Shown one piece after another: positions 41,765 to 50,981 of a DNA stretch of 64,000 bases; the stretch's first letter is position 1; each line of letters begins with the position of its first letter. The notes under the pieces are model-generated. The model was given only the letters and a program-made list of their open reading frames with translations, had not been told where the DNA came from and made no database searches. A program made the position numbers and the translations under genes. This DNA is from Paractinoplanes ferrugineus. GTDB lineage: Bacteria > Actinomycetota > Actinomycetes > Mycobacteriales > Micromonosporaceae. Where the stretch lies: positions 1 through 64,000 of the forward strand of contig NZ_BOMM01000032.1 of NCBI RefSeq assembly GCF_016862195.1, in the 5' to 3' direction.

Positions 41765-43101
41765 AGCGTCTGTCGTCCTTCTGTAGCGAGGGTCCAGCCG
41801 GATTTCGCGCCCGTCTGTCTGATTAGACGGTACGACGCCGCCCACAGTTCACTGTCGGCAGTGCCCTTCTGAGCGACCGCCACGTGCACGGACCGGCCAG
41901 TGAATGCGTTGTTCTTCTGCTGCTGCTTGTAGAGGAACGAAATCACCCCGGCGCAGAGCAGAACCAACAGCGCTAGGACGACGGCCAACACGATCAGCAC
42001 CTGCCGGCCGGCCGAGCTCTCCGGCTTCGCCATCGGCGCCGACTGGGCCTGAACGGGCCTGGGTGCGACGTACGGCGGGCGGTAGGGCTGCGGCTGTTGC
42101 GGTTGCTGAAAGGGCGGCCCCGACGAGCGTACGGGAGCGGCACCACGTGCGCCCGAGGTGGGTCGCGGCACCGGAGGGTACGGCGGACGCGCGCTACCAG
42201 CGATGGGAGAGCCGTGTACGGGTGCGGGGCTGGCCGGCGCCGTGGCCCGAGCGGACTGCCCGGCCGGCTGCTGTGACGTGGCTGACAGTGCCGAGGCGGC
42301 CTGCCGGGCCACGGCCGCCATCGCCGAGGCCGACGGCCAGCGCTCCGACGGGTTCTTGGCCAGGGCGCGGTCCACGATGGCGCGCACCGACGGCGGGATG
42401 TCGGCGGGCAGCGGCCGTGGCGTCTCCCGTACGTGCTTCATCGCGATCTCGATCGGGGTGGCCCCGTCGAACGGCCGATGGCCGGAGAGGCACTGGTAGG
42501 CGACCACGCCGAGGGCGTACACGTCCGAGGCCGGCGTGGCGCCCTCGCCGGAGGCCTGTTCGGGTGAGATGTAGGAGGCCGTGCCGAGCACCGAGCCGGC
42601 CACGGTCAGCTGGCCGACCAGGGCCGAGCGGGCGATGCCGAAGTCGGTGAGCACCAGCGTGCCGTTCGGCCGGACCAGCAGGTTGCCGGGCTTCACGTCG
42701 CGGTGCACGATGCCGTTCGCGTGCGCGGCCTGCAGCGCGTCGGCGGCCTGGGCCACCAGCGCCATGGTGCGGGCCGGGGTGAGCCGGCCGACCCGGCTCA
42801 GGGTGCGGGACAGGGCGTCGCCCTCGACATACTCCATGACCAGGAACGCGAGCTGCTGGTCACTGCCGTAGTCGTAGACGTCGACGACCCCGGGGTGGTT
42901 GATCGTGGCCATGGTGCGGGCCTCGCCGCGGAACCGCTCGGCGAAGCCGGGCTCGTCGAGCAGGGCCGGGAGCAGGATCTTGACAGCAACCGTCCGGCCC
43001 AGCACCTCGTCGGTGCCGCGCCACACGTCGCCCATCCCACCGCCGGCGATCCGCTCGTCGAGGCGGTAGCGGCCGCCGAGGGTCACCCCAGGGCTGATCA
43101 T
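41761..43101 (-). CDS. pknA: Serine/threonine protein kinase PknA
   Basis: A 446-residue kinase: N-terminal catalytic domain (AGGGMGDVWRG, VAVKIL, HRDVKPGNLL, DFGIAR), a Pro/Ser-rich linker of about 110 residues, a membrane span around residues 365-390 and a short outside tail. PknA acts with PknB in cell-shape control. It sits between pbpA and pknB with close to no spacing, in the typical actinobacterial order. Confidence 0.94.
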   Translation of the reverse strand: MISPGVTLGGRYRLDERIAGGGMGDVWRGTDEVLGRTVAVKILLPALLDEPGFAERFRGEARTMATINHPGVVDVYDYGSDQQLAFLVMEYVEGDALSRTLSRVGRLTPARTMALVAQAADALQAAHANGIVHRDVKPGNLLVRPNGTLVLTDFGIARSALVGQLTVAGSVLGTASYISPEQASGEGATPASDVYALGVVAYQCLSGHRPFDGATPIEIAMKHVRETPRPLPADIPPSVRAIVDRALAKNPSERWPSASAMAAVARQAASALSATSQQPAGQSARATAPASPAPVHGSPIAGSARPPYPPVPRPTSGARGAAPVRSSGPPFQQPQQPQPYRPPYVAPRPVQAQSAPMAKPESSAGRQVLIVLAVVLALLVLLCAGVISFLYKQQQKNNAFTGRSVHVAVAQKGTADSELWAASYRLIRQTGAKSGWTLATEGRQTL

Positions 43102-44601
43102 TCAGTCCCCTCCCCCTCCGGCGACGGCCTTCATGATGAGCCCGGAGATCCGGGCCGCCTCGGCGCTGGCGTGGCCGCCGGGCACGTTCTCCAGCATGAC
43201 GCAGACCGCGGAGACCGGCTCGCCCTTGTCGTTGTAGGCGAAGCCGATGAACCAGCCGTGCGGGTCGGCGCCGACCTTGTTCTGCGCCGTACCGGTCTTG
43301 CCGCCGACCGTGAGGCCCTTGATCTTGGCCTTCTTGCCGGTGCCGTTCTCCACGACGCTGACCATCATGTCCTTGAGATCGCTCGCGACGCCGTCCGTGA
43401 TCGGCGTCCGCCCGACCTTGGGGGTGGCCGTGTAGATCGTCCGGCGGTCCGAGCTGAGTTCCTTCTCGACCAGGTAGGGCCGCATCTGCTTGCCCCCGTT
43501 GGCGACCGTGGCGGCGATCAGCGCGCCCTGCAGGGCGGTCATTCGCACGTCACGCTGGCCGATCGACGACTGCGCCAGGGCGCCCTTGTCGACGCTGCCG
43601 TCCGGGTTGGCGATGGCTCCGGTGCGGCTGGCCGCGACCGGCAGGCCGCCGCTCCCCAGGTTGCCGACGGTAAGCGTGTCGTCCTCGAAGCCGAACGCCT
43701 TCGCCATCTCGACGACCTTGTCGCGACCGAGCTTCACGCCCAGCTTGGCGAAACCGGTGTTGCAGCTCTCGGTGAGCGCTTCCTTGAGCGAGATCTCGCC
43801 ACCCGGGCAGACTTCGTCCTCAGCGTTGCGGATGACCGCGCCGCTCTCCGAGTAGACGCTGCCGGCCGGGATCTCGGTCTGCTGGTTGTACTGACCGCTG
43901 CTCAGCGCCGCCGCCGAGATGATCACCTTCATCGTCGAGCCGGGCGGCAGCGTCTGCTGCGTGGCCCGGTTGAGCAGCGGTTGGTCGTCGTCCTTCAGCA
44001 GCTTGTTGTACGCCGCCGCGGCCGCCTTCTCGTTGTGGCTGACCAGCGGGTTCGGGTCGTAGCTGGGGATCGACGCCATGGCCTGGATCGCCCCGGTGCG
44101 CGGGTCGATCGCGACCGCGGCGCCCTTCTTGACCCCGCGCTCGTTGTCGAGCAGCTCCTGGTACGCCGTCTCCTGCGCCTTCGAGTTGAGCGACAGGACG
44201 ATGCTGCCGCCACCGGTGTTGTTGCCGGTGAACATGTCCTTGACCCGGTCGGCGAAGAGCTTGTCGCTCTCCCCGGACAGGAAGTCGTTCTCGCTGCTCT
44301 CGATCCCGGTGGCACCCAGGCTGACCGGGCGGTAACCGATGACCGGCGCGTAGATCTCCTTCTTCGGGTAGATCCGCAGGTACTTCAGCGCGTCGCCGGT
44401 TTCCTTGTTCTCGGCCAGGCCCTTGCCGCCGACCTCGATCACGCCGCGGGGCCGTTCGTACTGGGCGACGACCACGCGACGGTTGAAGTCGTTGGTGCGA
44501 TAGTCGTCCGCCTTGTAGGCCTGAACCCAGTTCAGGTTGGCGAAGAGCAGGCCGAACAGGACCAGGATGACCACACCGGCCCGGCGCAGGGGAGCGTTCA
44601 C
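43102..44601 (-). CDS. pbpA: Penicillin-binding protein PbpA
   Basis: A 499-residue class B PBP: one N-terminal membrane span (GVVILVLFGLLFANLNW) and a transpeptidase domain. The catalytic Ser222 lies in PPGSTMKVI, SxN in TESCNTG and KTG at Lys435 in GGKTGTAQ. It cross-links peptidoglycan with the RodA/FtsW-type polymerase encoded upstream. The GTG start at 44601 overlaps the upstream gene by 4 bp (GTGA); the longer open frame upstream is a shadow. Confidence 0.94.
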   Translation of the reverse strand: MNAPLRRAGVVILVLFGLLFANLNWVQAYKADDYRTNDFNRRVVVAQYERPRGVIEVGGKGLAENKETGDALKYLRIYPKKEIYAPVIGYRPVSLGATGIESSENDFLSGESDKLFADRVKDMFTGNNTGGGSIVLSLNSKAQETAYQELLDNERGVKKGAAVAIDPRTGAIQAMASIPSYDPNPLVSHNEKAAAAAYNKLLKDDDQPLLNRATQQTLPPGSTMKVIISAAALSSGQYNQQTEIPAGSVYSESGAVIRNAEDEVCPGGEISLKEALTESCNTGFAKLGVKLGRDKVVEMAKAFGFEDDTLTVGNLGSGGLPVAASRTGAIANPDGSVDKGALAQSSIGQRDVRMTALQGALIAATVANGGKQMRPYLVEKELSSDRRTIYTATPKVGRTPITDGVASDLKDMMVSVVENGTGKKAKIKGLTVGGKTGTAQNKVGADPHGWFIGFAYNDKGEPVSAVCVMLENVPGGHASAEAARISGLIMKAVAGGGGD

Positions 44602-46109
44602 GGCTGGATCACCTCCGTCATGGCGCCGTGGAGCTGAGTGGGTGCTTTCTTGGGTCCGGGACCTCCCGGGCGGTCTGCGCCGGAACCTCCGGCCGCAGGA
44701 CCGCGGGCCGCGTTCGAGATGCGCAGCAGCATCGCGATGAGCAGCCAGTTCGCCATCAACGACGAGCCACCCGCGGAGAGGAACGGGGTGGTCTGGCCGG
44801 TGAGCGGAATGAGTCCGGTGATGCCACCAAGAATGACGAACAGCTGCAAGCCCAGGGTGAACGCGAGACCGCCGGCGACCAGCTTGCCGAACGAGTCGCG
44901 GACGTTCAGGGCGGCCCGCAGACCCCGCTCGACGATCAGGAGATAGACCACCAGCAGCGCGGAGAGGCCGAAGAGGCCGATCTCCTCGCCCATGCCGGCG
45001 AAGATGAAGTCGGTCTGCACCTCGGGCACGAAGCGGGGCGAGCCGGCGCCCGGCCCGGACCCGAACATGCCGCCGGTGCCCAGCGAGAGCAGGCTCTGCA
45101 CCAGCTGATAGCTGCCGCCGTTGCGCTCGTAGTTGGACAGCGCGAACGGGTCGAGCCAGACCTGGGCCCGGTCGTAGAAGTTCGCGAACGGACCGCCGAC
45201 CGACGCACCCAGTAGGTAGGCCAGGTAGACGCCGCCGAAGAACAGCAGCAGACCGATGATCAGCCAACTGGCCCGTTCGGTCGCGACGTAGAGCGTCACC
45301 ACGAACAGGCCGAAGTACAGCAGGGCCGTGCCGAGGTCCTTCTCGAAGACCAGGACCAGGAGGCTGAGCAGCCAGACCGTGACGACCGGGCCGAGGTCGC
45401 GGCCGCGTGGGAAGTCGATGCCGGCGAACCGCTTGCTGGCCAGCGAGAGCACTTCTCGTTTGCGCACCAGGTAGTACGCGAAGAAGGAGACCAGTGCCAG
45501 CTTCGCGAACTCACCGGGCTGGATCGAGAAACCGCCCAGCTTGATCCACAGCTTGGCGCCGTTGACCTCGGAGAGGCTGCTCGGCAGCACCGCGGGGATC
45601 ATCACCAGGACGATGCCGACCAGGCCGAGGGTGTACGCGTACCGGGAAACGATCTTGTGGTCGCGCACCACCAGCAGCAGGACCGCGGCGAGTACGAGCG
45701 AGCCCAGCGTCCAGGCCAGCTGGCGGCCGCCGATGCCCGCGAAGATCCCCGGTACCGGCAGCTTCTCGGAGAGCGCGTCGCCGATGTCGAGCCGGCGCAG
45801 GAAGCCCACGCCGAGCCCGTTGATCAGCGCGACCGCCGGGATGAGCACCGGGTCGGCGTACGGCGCGGTGAACCGAACCACCAGGTGCAAGCCGAGGAAC
45901 AGCACGCTGAGCAGCGCGGCCGGCACCCAGAAGGTCGGGGTTATCTCACCGATCCGGTTGGCCTCGACGGTGGCGCCGTACGCCGCCACCAGGATCATGG
46001 CGAATGCCAGGAGACCCAGCTCGGCATTGCGCTGGGTCTTCATTCCCGGGATACGCGACATCTCACCCGTGGAAGCGGGCGACGGAGCCGGTACGGCGGG
46101 CGCGGTCAA
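44598..46109 (-). CDS. SEDS peptidoglycan polymerase (FtsW/RodA)
   Basis: A 503-residue SEDS protein with about ten membrane segments and the conserved loops ANRIGEITPTFW, GGFSIQPGEFAKLALVSFFA and AGMGEEIGLFG. It polymerises glycan strands in tandem with PbpA. In this operon position the gene is usually called rodA or ftsW; the sequence does not separate them with certainty. Start is a TTG with a GGGGAT box; the ATG at 46061 is an alternative. Its 3' end overlaps pbpA by 4 bp. Confidence 0.93.
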   Translation of the reverse strand: MTAPAVPAPSPASTGEMSRIPGMKTQRNAELGLLAFAMILVAAYGATVEANRIGEITPTFWVPAALLSVLFLGLHLVVRFTAPYADPVLIPAVALINGLGVGFLRRLDIGDALSEKLPVPGIFAGIGGRQLAWTLGSLVLAAVLLLVVRDHKIVSRYAYTLGLVGIVLVMIPAVLPSSLSEVNGAKLWIKLGGFSIQPGEFAKLALVSFFAYYLVRKREVLSLASKRFAGIDFPRGRDLGPVVTVWLLSLLVLVFEKDLGTALLYFGLFVVTLYVATERASWLIIGLLLFFGGVYLAYLLGASVGGPFANFYDRAQVWLDPFALSNYERNGGSYQLVQSLLSLGTGGMFGSGPGAGSPRFVPEVQTDFIFAGMGEEIGLFGLSALLVVYLLIVERGLRAALNVRDSFGKLVAGGLAFTLGLQLFVILGGITGLIPLTGQTTPFLSAGGSSLMANWLLIAMLLRISNAARGPAAGGSGADRPGGPGPKKAPTQLHGAMTEVIQP

Positions 46110-46137
46110 GAAATCCCCAGACGTGTCGAGCGGAAGG

Positions 46138-47535
46138 TCAGTTGACGGTCCGGCACCCGGCCGGATCGTCGACCGGCGGAGCGCTCTCGGTGACCTGAAC
46201 GGACGGCGTGGTGGCCGCGACGGTAGGCGCCGAGGACTGTCCAGCAGCCGCCGGTGGTGCGGTGACGGTGGCGGCGACAGTCGGTTCGGTGCCGGGTGTG
46301 GAGCAGAGCGGCTTCAAGTTCGGGTTGGTCGGGTTGTCGTCGGTGAGCTCGGCGAGCGTCTCCACCGCGTCGTTCCGGTCCTGTGCGTGAATGCCCTGTT
46401 TGACCCGCTCCTGCGCGACCGTGGTGAGGTCTTCGAGCCGGGCCGGGCTGGTCTCGTTGACGTCGGACAGGTCGAGCCCCGCGATCTGACCCGGGACGCC
46501 CCGGAAGATGGCGAGTTGGCCGGCCTCGGTCGCCCCCACGTAGTACTGGTCCTGGGTGTAGCGATAGCCGAACCAGAGGCCGCCGCCCAGCACCGCGAGC
46601 AGCAGCAGCACCAGCAGACCGGTGCGAACCGGATGCCTCTTCGGCTCCGGCTCCCGGTCGTTGTAGTTGGCCTGCTCGACCTGCTCCGGCTGGGGCGGGC
46701 GAGGAGCCTTCAGCGCGGCCGCGCGGGCCGCCGCCGAGGAGCTGTCCGCCACCGTGGTGTTGCCCCGGTCGATGGCGGCCGCGCCACCCACGATCGGCGC
46801 CTGCTCCACGATGTCCTTGTTGTCGAGGGCGTCGGCGATCACCACGGTGATGTTGTCGGGGCCGCCACCGCGCAGCGCGAGCTGCACCAGCCGCTCGACA
46901 CACGCCTGCGCATCGGCGAGCTCGCGCATCGTCTGCCCGATGGTTTCCGAGCTCACCACGCCGGACAAGCCATCGCTGCAGATCAGGTAGCGGTCACCGA
47001 CGAGCACCTGGCGCACCGAATATTCGGGGTCGATGTCGCGACCGTCCAGAGCGCGGGTGAGCAGCGACCGCTGTGGGTGGCTGCTCGCCTCCTCCGGGCT
47101 GACGCGGCCCTCGTCGACAAGCATCTGGACGTAGGTGTCGTCCTTGGTGATCTGGGCGAACTCGTTGTTACGCAGCAGGTAGGCACGGCTGTCACCGATG
47201 TGCACCATGCCGAACTTGCTGCCCGAGAAAAGCACTGCGGTCAGCGTCGTGCCCATGCCCTCGAGTTGAGGGTTGGCGTCGACGGTGTCGCGCAGATGCT
47301 GGTTAGCCGTGCCGACGGCGTGACGCAGAGCGTCCACCAGGGCGTCGCCGGGCACGTCCTCGTCGAGTGGCGCCATCGCAGCGATGACGATGTTGGAGGC
47401 CACGTCGCCGGCGGCCATGCCGCCCATCCCGTCGGCGACAGCAAGAAGCCGCGGCCCGGCGTAGACGGAGTCCTGGTTCAGGTCTCGGATCAGACCGCGG
47501 TCGCTCTGAGCGGCATAGCGCAGGGTCAGGGTCAT
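46138..47535 (-). CDS. pstP: PP2C-family Ser/Thr phosphatase PstP
   Basis: A 465-residue protein: catalytic PP2C domain (NQDSVY, VADGMGGMAAGD, GMVHIGDSRAY, DGLSGVVS, GGPDNITVVIADA metal-ligand motifs), a linker, one membrane span (TGLLVLLLLAVLGGGLWFG) and a long outside part with Thr/Ala-rich end. PstP reverses PknA/PknB phosphorylation. It is encoded directly after fhaB with a 4-bp overlap, in the canonical operon order. Confidence 0.95.
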   Translation of the reverse strand: MTLTLRYAAQSDRGLIRDLNQDSVYAGPRLLAVADGMGGMAAGDVASNIVIAAMAPLDEDVPGDALVDALRHAVGTANQHLRDTVDANPQLEGMGTTLTAVLFSGSKFGMVHIGDSRAYLLRNNEFAQITKDDTYVQMLVDEGRVSPEEASSHPQRSLLTRALDGRDIDPEYSVRQVLVGDRYLICSDGLSGVVSSETIGQTMRELADAQACVERLVQLALRGGGPDNITVVIADALDNKDIVEQAPIVGGAAAIDRGNTTVADSSSAAARAAALKAPRPPQPEQVEQANYNDREPEPKRHPVRTGLLVLLLLAVLGGGLWFGYRYTQDQYYVGATEAGQLAIFRGVPGQIAGLDLSDVNETSPARLEDLTTVAQERVKQGIHAQDRNDAVETLAELTDDNPTNPNLKPLCSTPGTEPTVAATVTAPPAAAGQSSAPTVAATTPSVQVTESAPPVDDPAGCRTVN

Positions 47536-48014
47536 GGCCGTAACTCAAGAGAAGTGCGCCCGATGCGGATCGGAACGCCAAGGGGGACGGGAGTAGGTCC
47601 GGAGACCTTACCGCGATCGAGATAGGTGCCGTTCGTCGAGCCGAGATCCTCGACGAACCACTGTCCTTCCCGCGGGACGAGCCGAGCATGCCGAGCCGAG
47701 GCGAAGTCGTCGGTGATGACGAGCGTCGAATCCTCGGCCCGACCGATCGTGATCGGGATTTCGCCCAACGTGATGCGCGTGCCCGCCAGGTTGCCGGCCG
47801 TCACCACCAGTTGTCGTGCGGCCTTACCGCGTTTCACCTTCGCCGGCCGGCCCGCCGGCATCGCGCCACCCACCCCCCGAGGGCTGGCGACGATGCTCTT
47901 GGACCGGACGCCGGCGAAAAGATCCCGGCGGATCACCCCGACCACCGTGAACACGAAGATCCACAGAAGGATGAGGAACCCGAACCGGGCGACGGTGAGG
48001 ACGAATTCGGGCAA
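47532..48014 (-). CDS. fhaB: FHA-domain membrane protein (FhaB)
   Basis: A 160-residue protein with one N-terminal membrane span (FGFLILLWIFVFTVVGVI) and a C-terminal FHA domain (ITIGRAEDSTLVI, SARHARLV, LGSTNGTYLD). It binds phosphothreonine on PknA/PknB substrates. The start is TTG (a GGCACC spacer and AGG precede it). Its stop overlaps pstP. Confidence 0.92.
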   Translation of the reverse strand: MPEFVLTVARFGFLILLWIFVFTVVGVIRRDLFAGVRSKSIVASPRGVGGAMPAGRPAKVKRGKAARQLVVTAGNLAGTRITLGEIPITIGRAEDSTLVITDDFASARHARLVPREGQWFVEDLGSTNGTYLDRGKVSGPTPVPLGVPIRIGRTSLELRP

Positions 48015-48019
48015 GGTGC

Positions 48020-48778
48020 CTAGCCGTCCACTCGGAAGGTCAGCGTCGTGGTGCCCAGCTGAATCATGTCGCCCGGGTTGAGCGCCACGGCCGAGACCCG
48101 CTGGCCGTTCACCATGGTGCCGTTGGTCGACCCGAGGTCGGTCAGCACCACCTGGTTGCCGTCGTAGTCCAGCCGCGCGTGTCGCCGCGAGATGCCGACG
48201 TCGGGCAGGCGAAGGTTCGCCTGGTCGCCCCGGCCGATCACGGTCGAGCCCATCTGCAGCGGGTAGGTGCGCCCGTCGCCGGACACCAGACCGACACTGC
48301 GGCCGTTCGGCCCGCCGTGCTGCTGGTAGCCACCCTGATGCTGGTCGTAAGGCGGGTATTGCGGTCCCGCGTCATAAGCCGGCTGTTGCACCGGGGCGAC
48401 CTCGCCACCGGTGTACACCTCGGCGGTCACCCGGAACATCCCGGTGTCCAGGCCCTCGCCCCGCTCGATCTCGACGATCACGTCGCCGTAGACCGTCCAG
48501 GCCTGCTCACCGATGAACTCGGCCTGCGACTGCGCGAGCTCCTGTGCGAGCGCGGCAGCGTACGGCGCGAGCCGGCTGTGGTCATAAGGTGAAAGGTCGA
48601 TCACGTAGCGATTCGGCACCAGGGTGCGGCCACCGGCGAGGATGGCCTTGTGGGCCTCAGCCTCCCGCTGCATGGCATTCAGAATCTCCACAGGGTGCAC
48701 GACACCCTTGAACACCTTCGCGAAGGCCCCTTCGACAAGGCCTTCCAATCGCTTCTCAAAGCGCTGCAGCACGCTCAC
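48020..48778 (-). CDS. fhaA: FHA-domain protein with DUF3662 (FhaA)
   Basis: A 252-residue protein: N-terminal DUF3662 (VLQRFEKRLEGLVEGAFA to RNYVID) and C-terminal FHA domain (TVIGRGDQANLRL, SRRHARLDY, LGSTNGTMV). FhaA links kinase signalling to the cell-wall lipid flippase in mycobacteria. AGGAGGAG five bases before the GTG at 48778 decides the start; the ATG at 48805 is less likely. It is the first gene of the operon; the 217-bp region upstream holds its promoter. Confidence 0.93.
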   Translation of the reverse strand: MSVLQRFEKRLEGLVEGAFAKVFKGVVHPVEILNAMQREAEAHKAILAGGRTLVPNRYVIDLSPYDHSRLAPYAAALAQELAQSQAEFIGEQAWTVYGDVIVEIERGEGLDTGMFRVTAEVYTGGEVAPVQQPAYDAGPQYPPYDQHQGGYQQHGGPNGRSVGLVSGDGRTYPLQMGSTVIGRGDQANLRLPDVGISRRHARLDYDGNQVVLTDLGSTNGTMVNGQRVSAVALNPGDMIQLGTTTLTFRVDG

Positions 48779-48995
48779 CGGCTCCTCCTCGGCTTCCGAG
48801 GACATGATGGTATCCGGCCGCCGCTTGGCATCTGTAGCTCGCGGCTGCCGGCACTTCTGACCCTCGTATGACCCCCGTCGACGCCGTGCTAGTCTTCCCT
48901 GGCGTCGCGGGCGATAACAACTCGCTTGGTGACGTGCGACAGCGTAGTCTGTCGCAGCCAGTAACAAGAAGTTGGCCCACCAGCCGACTTGCCAC

Positions 48996-49078
48996 GGGGA
49001 TGTGGCGGAATGGCAGACGCGCACGGTTCAGGTCCGTGTGTCCGAAAGGACGTGGGGGTTCAACTCCCCCCATCCCCA
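48996..49078 (+). tRNA. tRNA-Leu (CAG)
   Basis: An 83-nt tRNA with a long variable arm (TGTCCGAAAGGACG). Acceptor arms GGGGATG/CATCCCC pair, and the anticodon stem CACGG/CCGTG encloses TTCAGGT, giving anticodon CAG. The T arm is GGGGG-TTCAACT-CCCCC. CCA is not encoded. It is followed by a terminator. Confidence 0.95.
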
Positions 49079-49088
49079 CGAGAGTCCA

Positions 49089-49126
49089 GGGGCCCTGTGT
49101 TCGCGGAAGCGCGAACATGGGGCCCT
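49089..49126 (+). terminator. tRNA-Leu terminator
   Basis: A long hairpin (AGGGGCCCTGTGTTCGCG pairing with CGCGAACATGGGGCCCT) with a GAAG loop, followed by CTCGTTATATCTG. Confidence 0.75.
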
Positions 49127-49141
49127 CTCGTTATATCTGCT

Positions 49142-49176
49142 CCGGGGGCCGAGCCCCCGGAAGCCCCCACGGTGGG
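49142..49176. repeat. Post-tRNA GGGGGC/CCCCC element, copy 3
   Basis: GGGGGCCGAGCCCCC followed by GGAAGCCCCCACGGTGGG, related to the elements after the two tRNA-Gly terminators. Confidence 0.5.
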
Positions 49177-49428
49177 CGGGGGTGCGGCTGCCCGGGAAGG
49201 TCACGCTCGCCGGATGCGGCGTGGGTTTTGGTTGCTGTGGGTTATAGGTTGCGGTTTGATCTCGGCAGGTCTGAGGCTTGTGTACGGGTGGGGTGCGTCA
49301 CCTTTACCACGCTTTTAGGACTGATCACGATTTGGTTTCGTGTTCTGGCTGTGCCTGACCGGTGAGGTTTGCGGCTCGCGGTAGGCTCGCGACCTATTTA
49401 TTGGCGTCGGATCCGGGAGTGTTGCGCT

Positions 49429-50253
49429 GTGACCGTTGCTCGGAACGGTGTGGGCCAAGGGAAACGTAGCGTTCTCGGAGTGCTCGTCGACGTCACCGAT
49501 TATGCCGACGCCACCGACCGGATCATCGCGGCCGCGCACGAGCGGCGTGGCTATGCCGTCACCGCTCTTGCCGTGCATGGCGTCATGACCGGGGTGGAAG
49601 ATGCCGCGCACAACGCGCGCCTCAACTCCTTCGACCTGGTGACCCCCGACGGCCAGCCGGTTCGGTGGGCGTTGAACCTGCTGCACGACGCCGGGCTGAG
49701 CGACCGGGTCTACGGGCCCACGCTGACGCTCAAGGTCGTCGAGCGGGCCGCCGCCGAAGGGCTTCCGGTTTATCTCTACGGCTCGACCGAGCCCACCCTC
49801 GCCCGGCTGGTGCCGGCCCTCGAGAAGATGTTCCCGGCCCTCAAGATCGCCGGCGTCGAGGCTTCGAAGTTCCGCGAGTCGACCCCGGGCGAGCCGGAAG
49901 AGATCGCCGAGCGGATCAAGGCGTCCGGCGCGCGGGTCCTGCTGGTCGGGCTCGGCTGCCCGCGGCAGGAAGTCTTCACCTACGCGATGCGCCCGCACCT
50001 CGACATGCCGCTGCTGGCCGTCGGTGCCGCGTTCGACTACCACGCGGGCCTGCTCAAGAACCCGCCGCCGTGGATGCAGAAGTACGCCCTCGAGTGGCTG
50101 TGGCGCCTGGGCCTGGAGCCCAAGCGCCTGTGGCGGCGCTACCTCATTCTCAACCCGAAATACCTGACGCGGCTGTTCGCCCAGAAGGCCGGCCTCTGGA
50201 AGGCGACGCCCCCCGCACCGGCGACCGCGCCGGCGGACACCTTCGCGGTCTGA
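49429..50253 (+). CDS. WecG/TagA/CpsF-family glycosyltransferase
   Basis: A 274-residue GT26 protein. The LNSFDLVTPDGQPVRWALN stretch holds the family's conserved aspartate region. YLYGSTEP and VLLVGLGCPRQEVF follow, and GAAFDYHAGLLKNPPPWMQK is typical. These enzymes add N-acetylmannosaminuronic acid-type or related sugars to lipid-linked glycans for teichoic acid, capsule or other polymers. Start: GTG at 49429 after GGGAG. No other glycan genes adjoin it. Confidence 0.9.
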   Translation: MTVARNGVGQGKRSVLGVLVDVTDYADATDRIIAAAHERRGYAVTALAVHGVMTGVEDAAHNARLNSFDLVTPDGQPVRWALNLLHDAGLSDRVYGPTLTLKVVERAAAEGLPVYLYGSTEPTLARLVPALEKMFPALKIAGVEASKFRESTPGEPEEIAERIKASGARVLLVGLGCPRQEVFTYAMRPHLDMPLLAVGAAFDYHAGLLKNPPPWMQKYALEWLWRLGLEPKRLWRRYLILNPKYLTRLFAQKAGLWKATPPAPATAPADTFAV

Positions 50254-50362
50254 TCGGCCCGTCGGCGTCTTGATCGCACCCTAGGGGTTCGGCCGATTCG
50301 ACGCTCCGGAGCCCTTACGGGGCGGCTGGGGTGATAACCCGGTTTCGCGGCGGACCCCACGG

Positions 50363-50974
50363 GTGAAGGCTGTCGCTGTGGACATCGTCACTGATCTGGT
50401 TCTGATGGGGGCGCTCGCCGTGGCTTGGACCGCGGCCGGGCTGGTCGCGGACGGGCTTCAGAACGCCCGTTCGGCGGCGGAACTGCGCCGGCGCTCCGGA
50501 TGGCTCAGCGCGCTGGTGGTGATCGGGGCGGCGGTGTTCGTGGCCGTGCCGGCGGTCTTGTGGATCCGGCCGGGGGAGCAGCAGGCGCCGAGTGCGGCCC
50601 TGCTGGCGGCCATTCCGGCACTGGTCGCGCTGACCGTGGGGGTAAGGCGGCTCGGGCCGGTGCGGCGCGGTGCGGGGGCATTCGCCACCGCGCCGCAGAC
50701 ACCCCTGCCGCCGGCCCTGCGGGCGGCCGCGGCACACCCGCTGATCATCGTTCCACTGCAGGTGACGGGGTTGGCCGCGATCATCGGGCTGCCGATCGCG
50801 GCACACGTCGTGGAGATCCCCGCGTCCAATGTGGCGGGCATCGCGATCACGGTCGTCGGCGTGGCGGTGCTTGCGATCGGCATCCGCGCAGCGGTGCGGC
50901 ACAGCCGGCTGAGCCTTCTTGCCCTGGCCCCGATCGGTCGCGGCCGGCCGCGCGTTCCGGTCAGCCCCCGCTGA
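50363..50974 (+). CDS. Polytopic membrane protein of unknown function
   Basis: A 203-residue protein with about four to five hydrophobic segments (VLMGALAVAWTAAGLVADGL, SALVVIGAAVFVAVPAVLW, LLAAIPALVALTVGV, LIIVPLQVTGLAAIIGLP, NVAGIAITVVGVAVLAIGI). GTG start at 50363 with no strong ribosome binding site. No family recognised. Confidence 0.6.
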   Translation: MKAVAVDIVTDLVLMGALAVAWTAAGLVADGLQNARSAAELRRRSGWLSALVVIGAAVFVAVPAVLWIRPGEQQAPSAALLAAIPALVALTVGVRRLGPVRRGAGAFATAPQTPLPPALRAAAAHPLIIVPLQVTGLAAIIGLPIAAHVVEIPASNVAGIAITVVGVAVLAIGIRAAVRHSRLSLLALAPIGRGRPRVPVSPR

Positions 50975-50981
50975 CCGCGAG

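Larger units (their letters stand above)
49083..49428. other. Non-coding region after tRNA-Leu
   Basis: About 345 bp holding the tRNA-Leu terminator, the GGGGGC element and the presumed promoter of the glycosyltransferase gene. No convincing small gene is seen. Confidence 0.6.
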
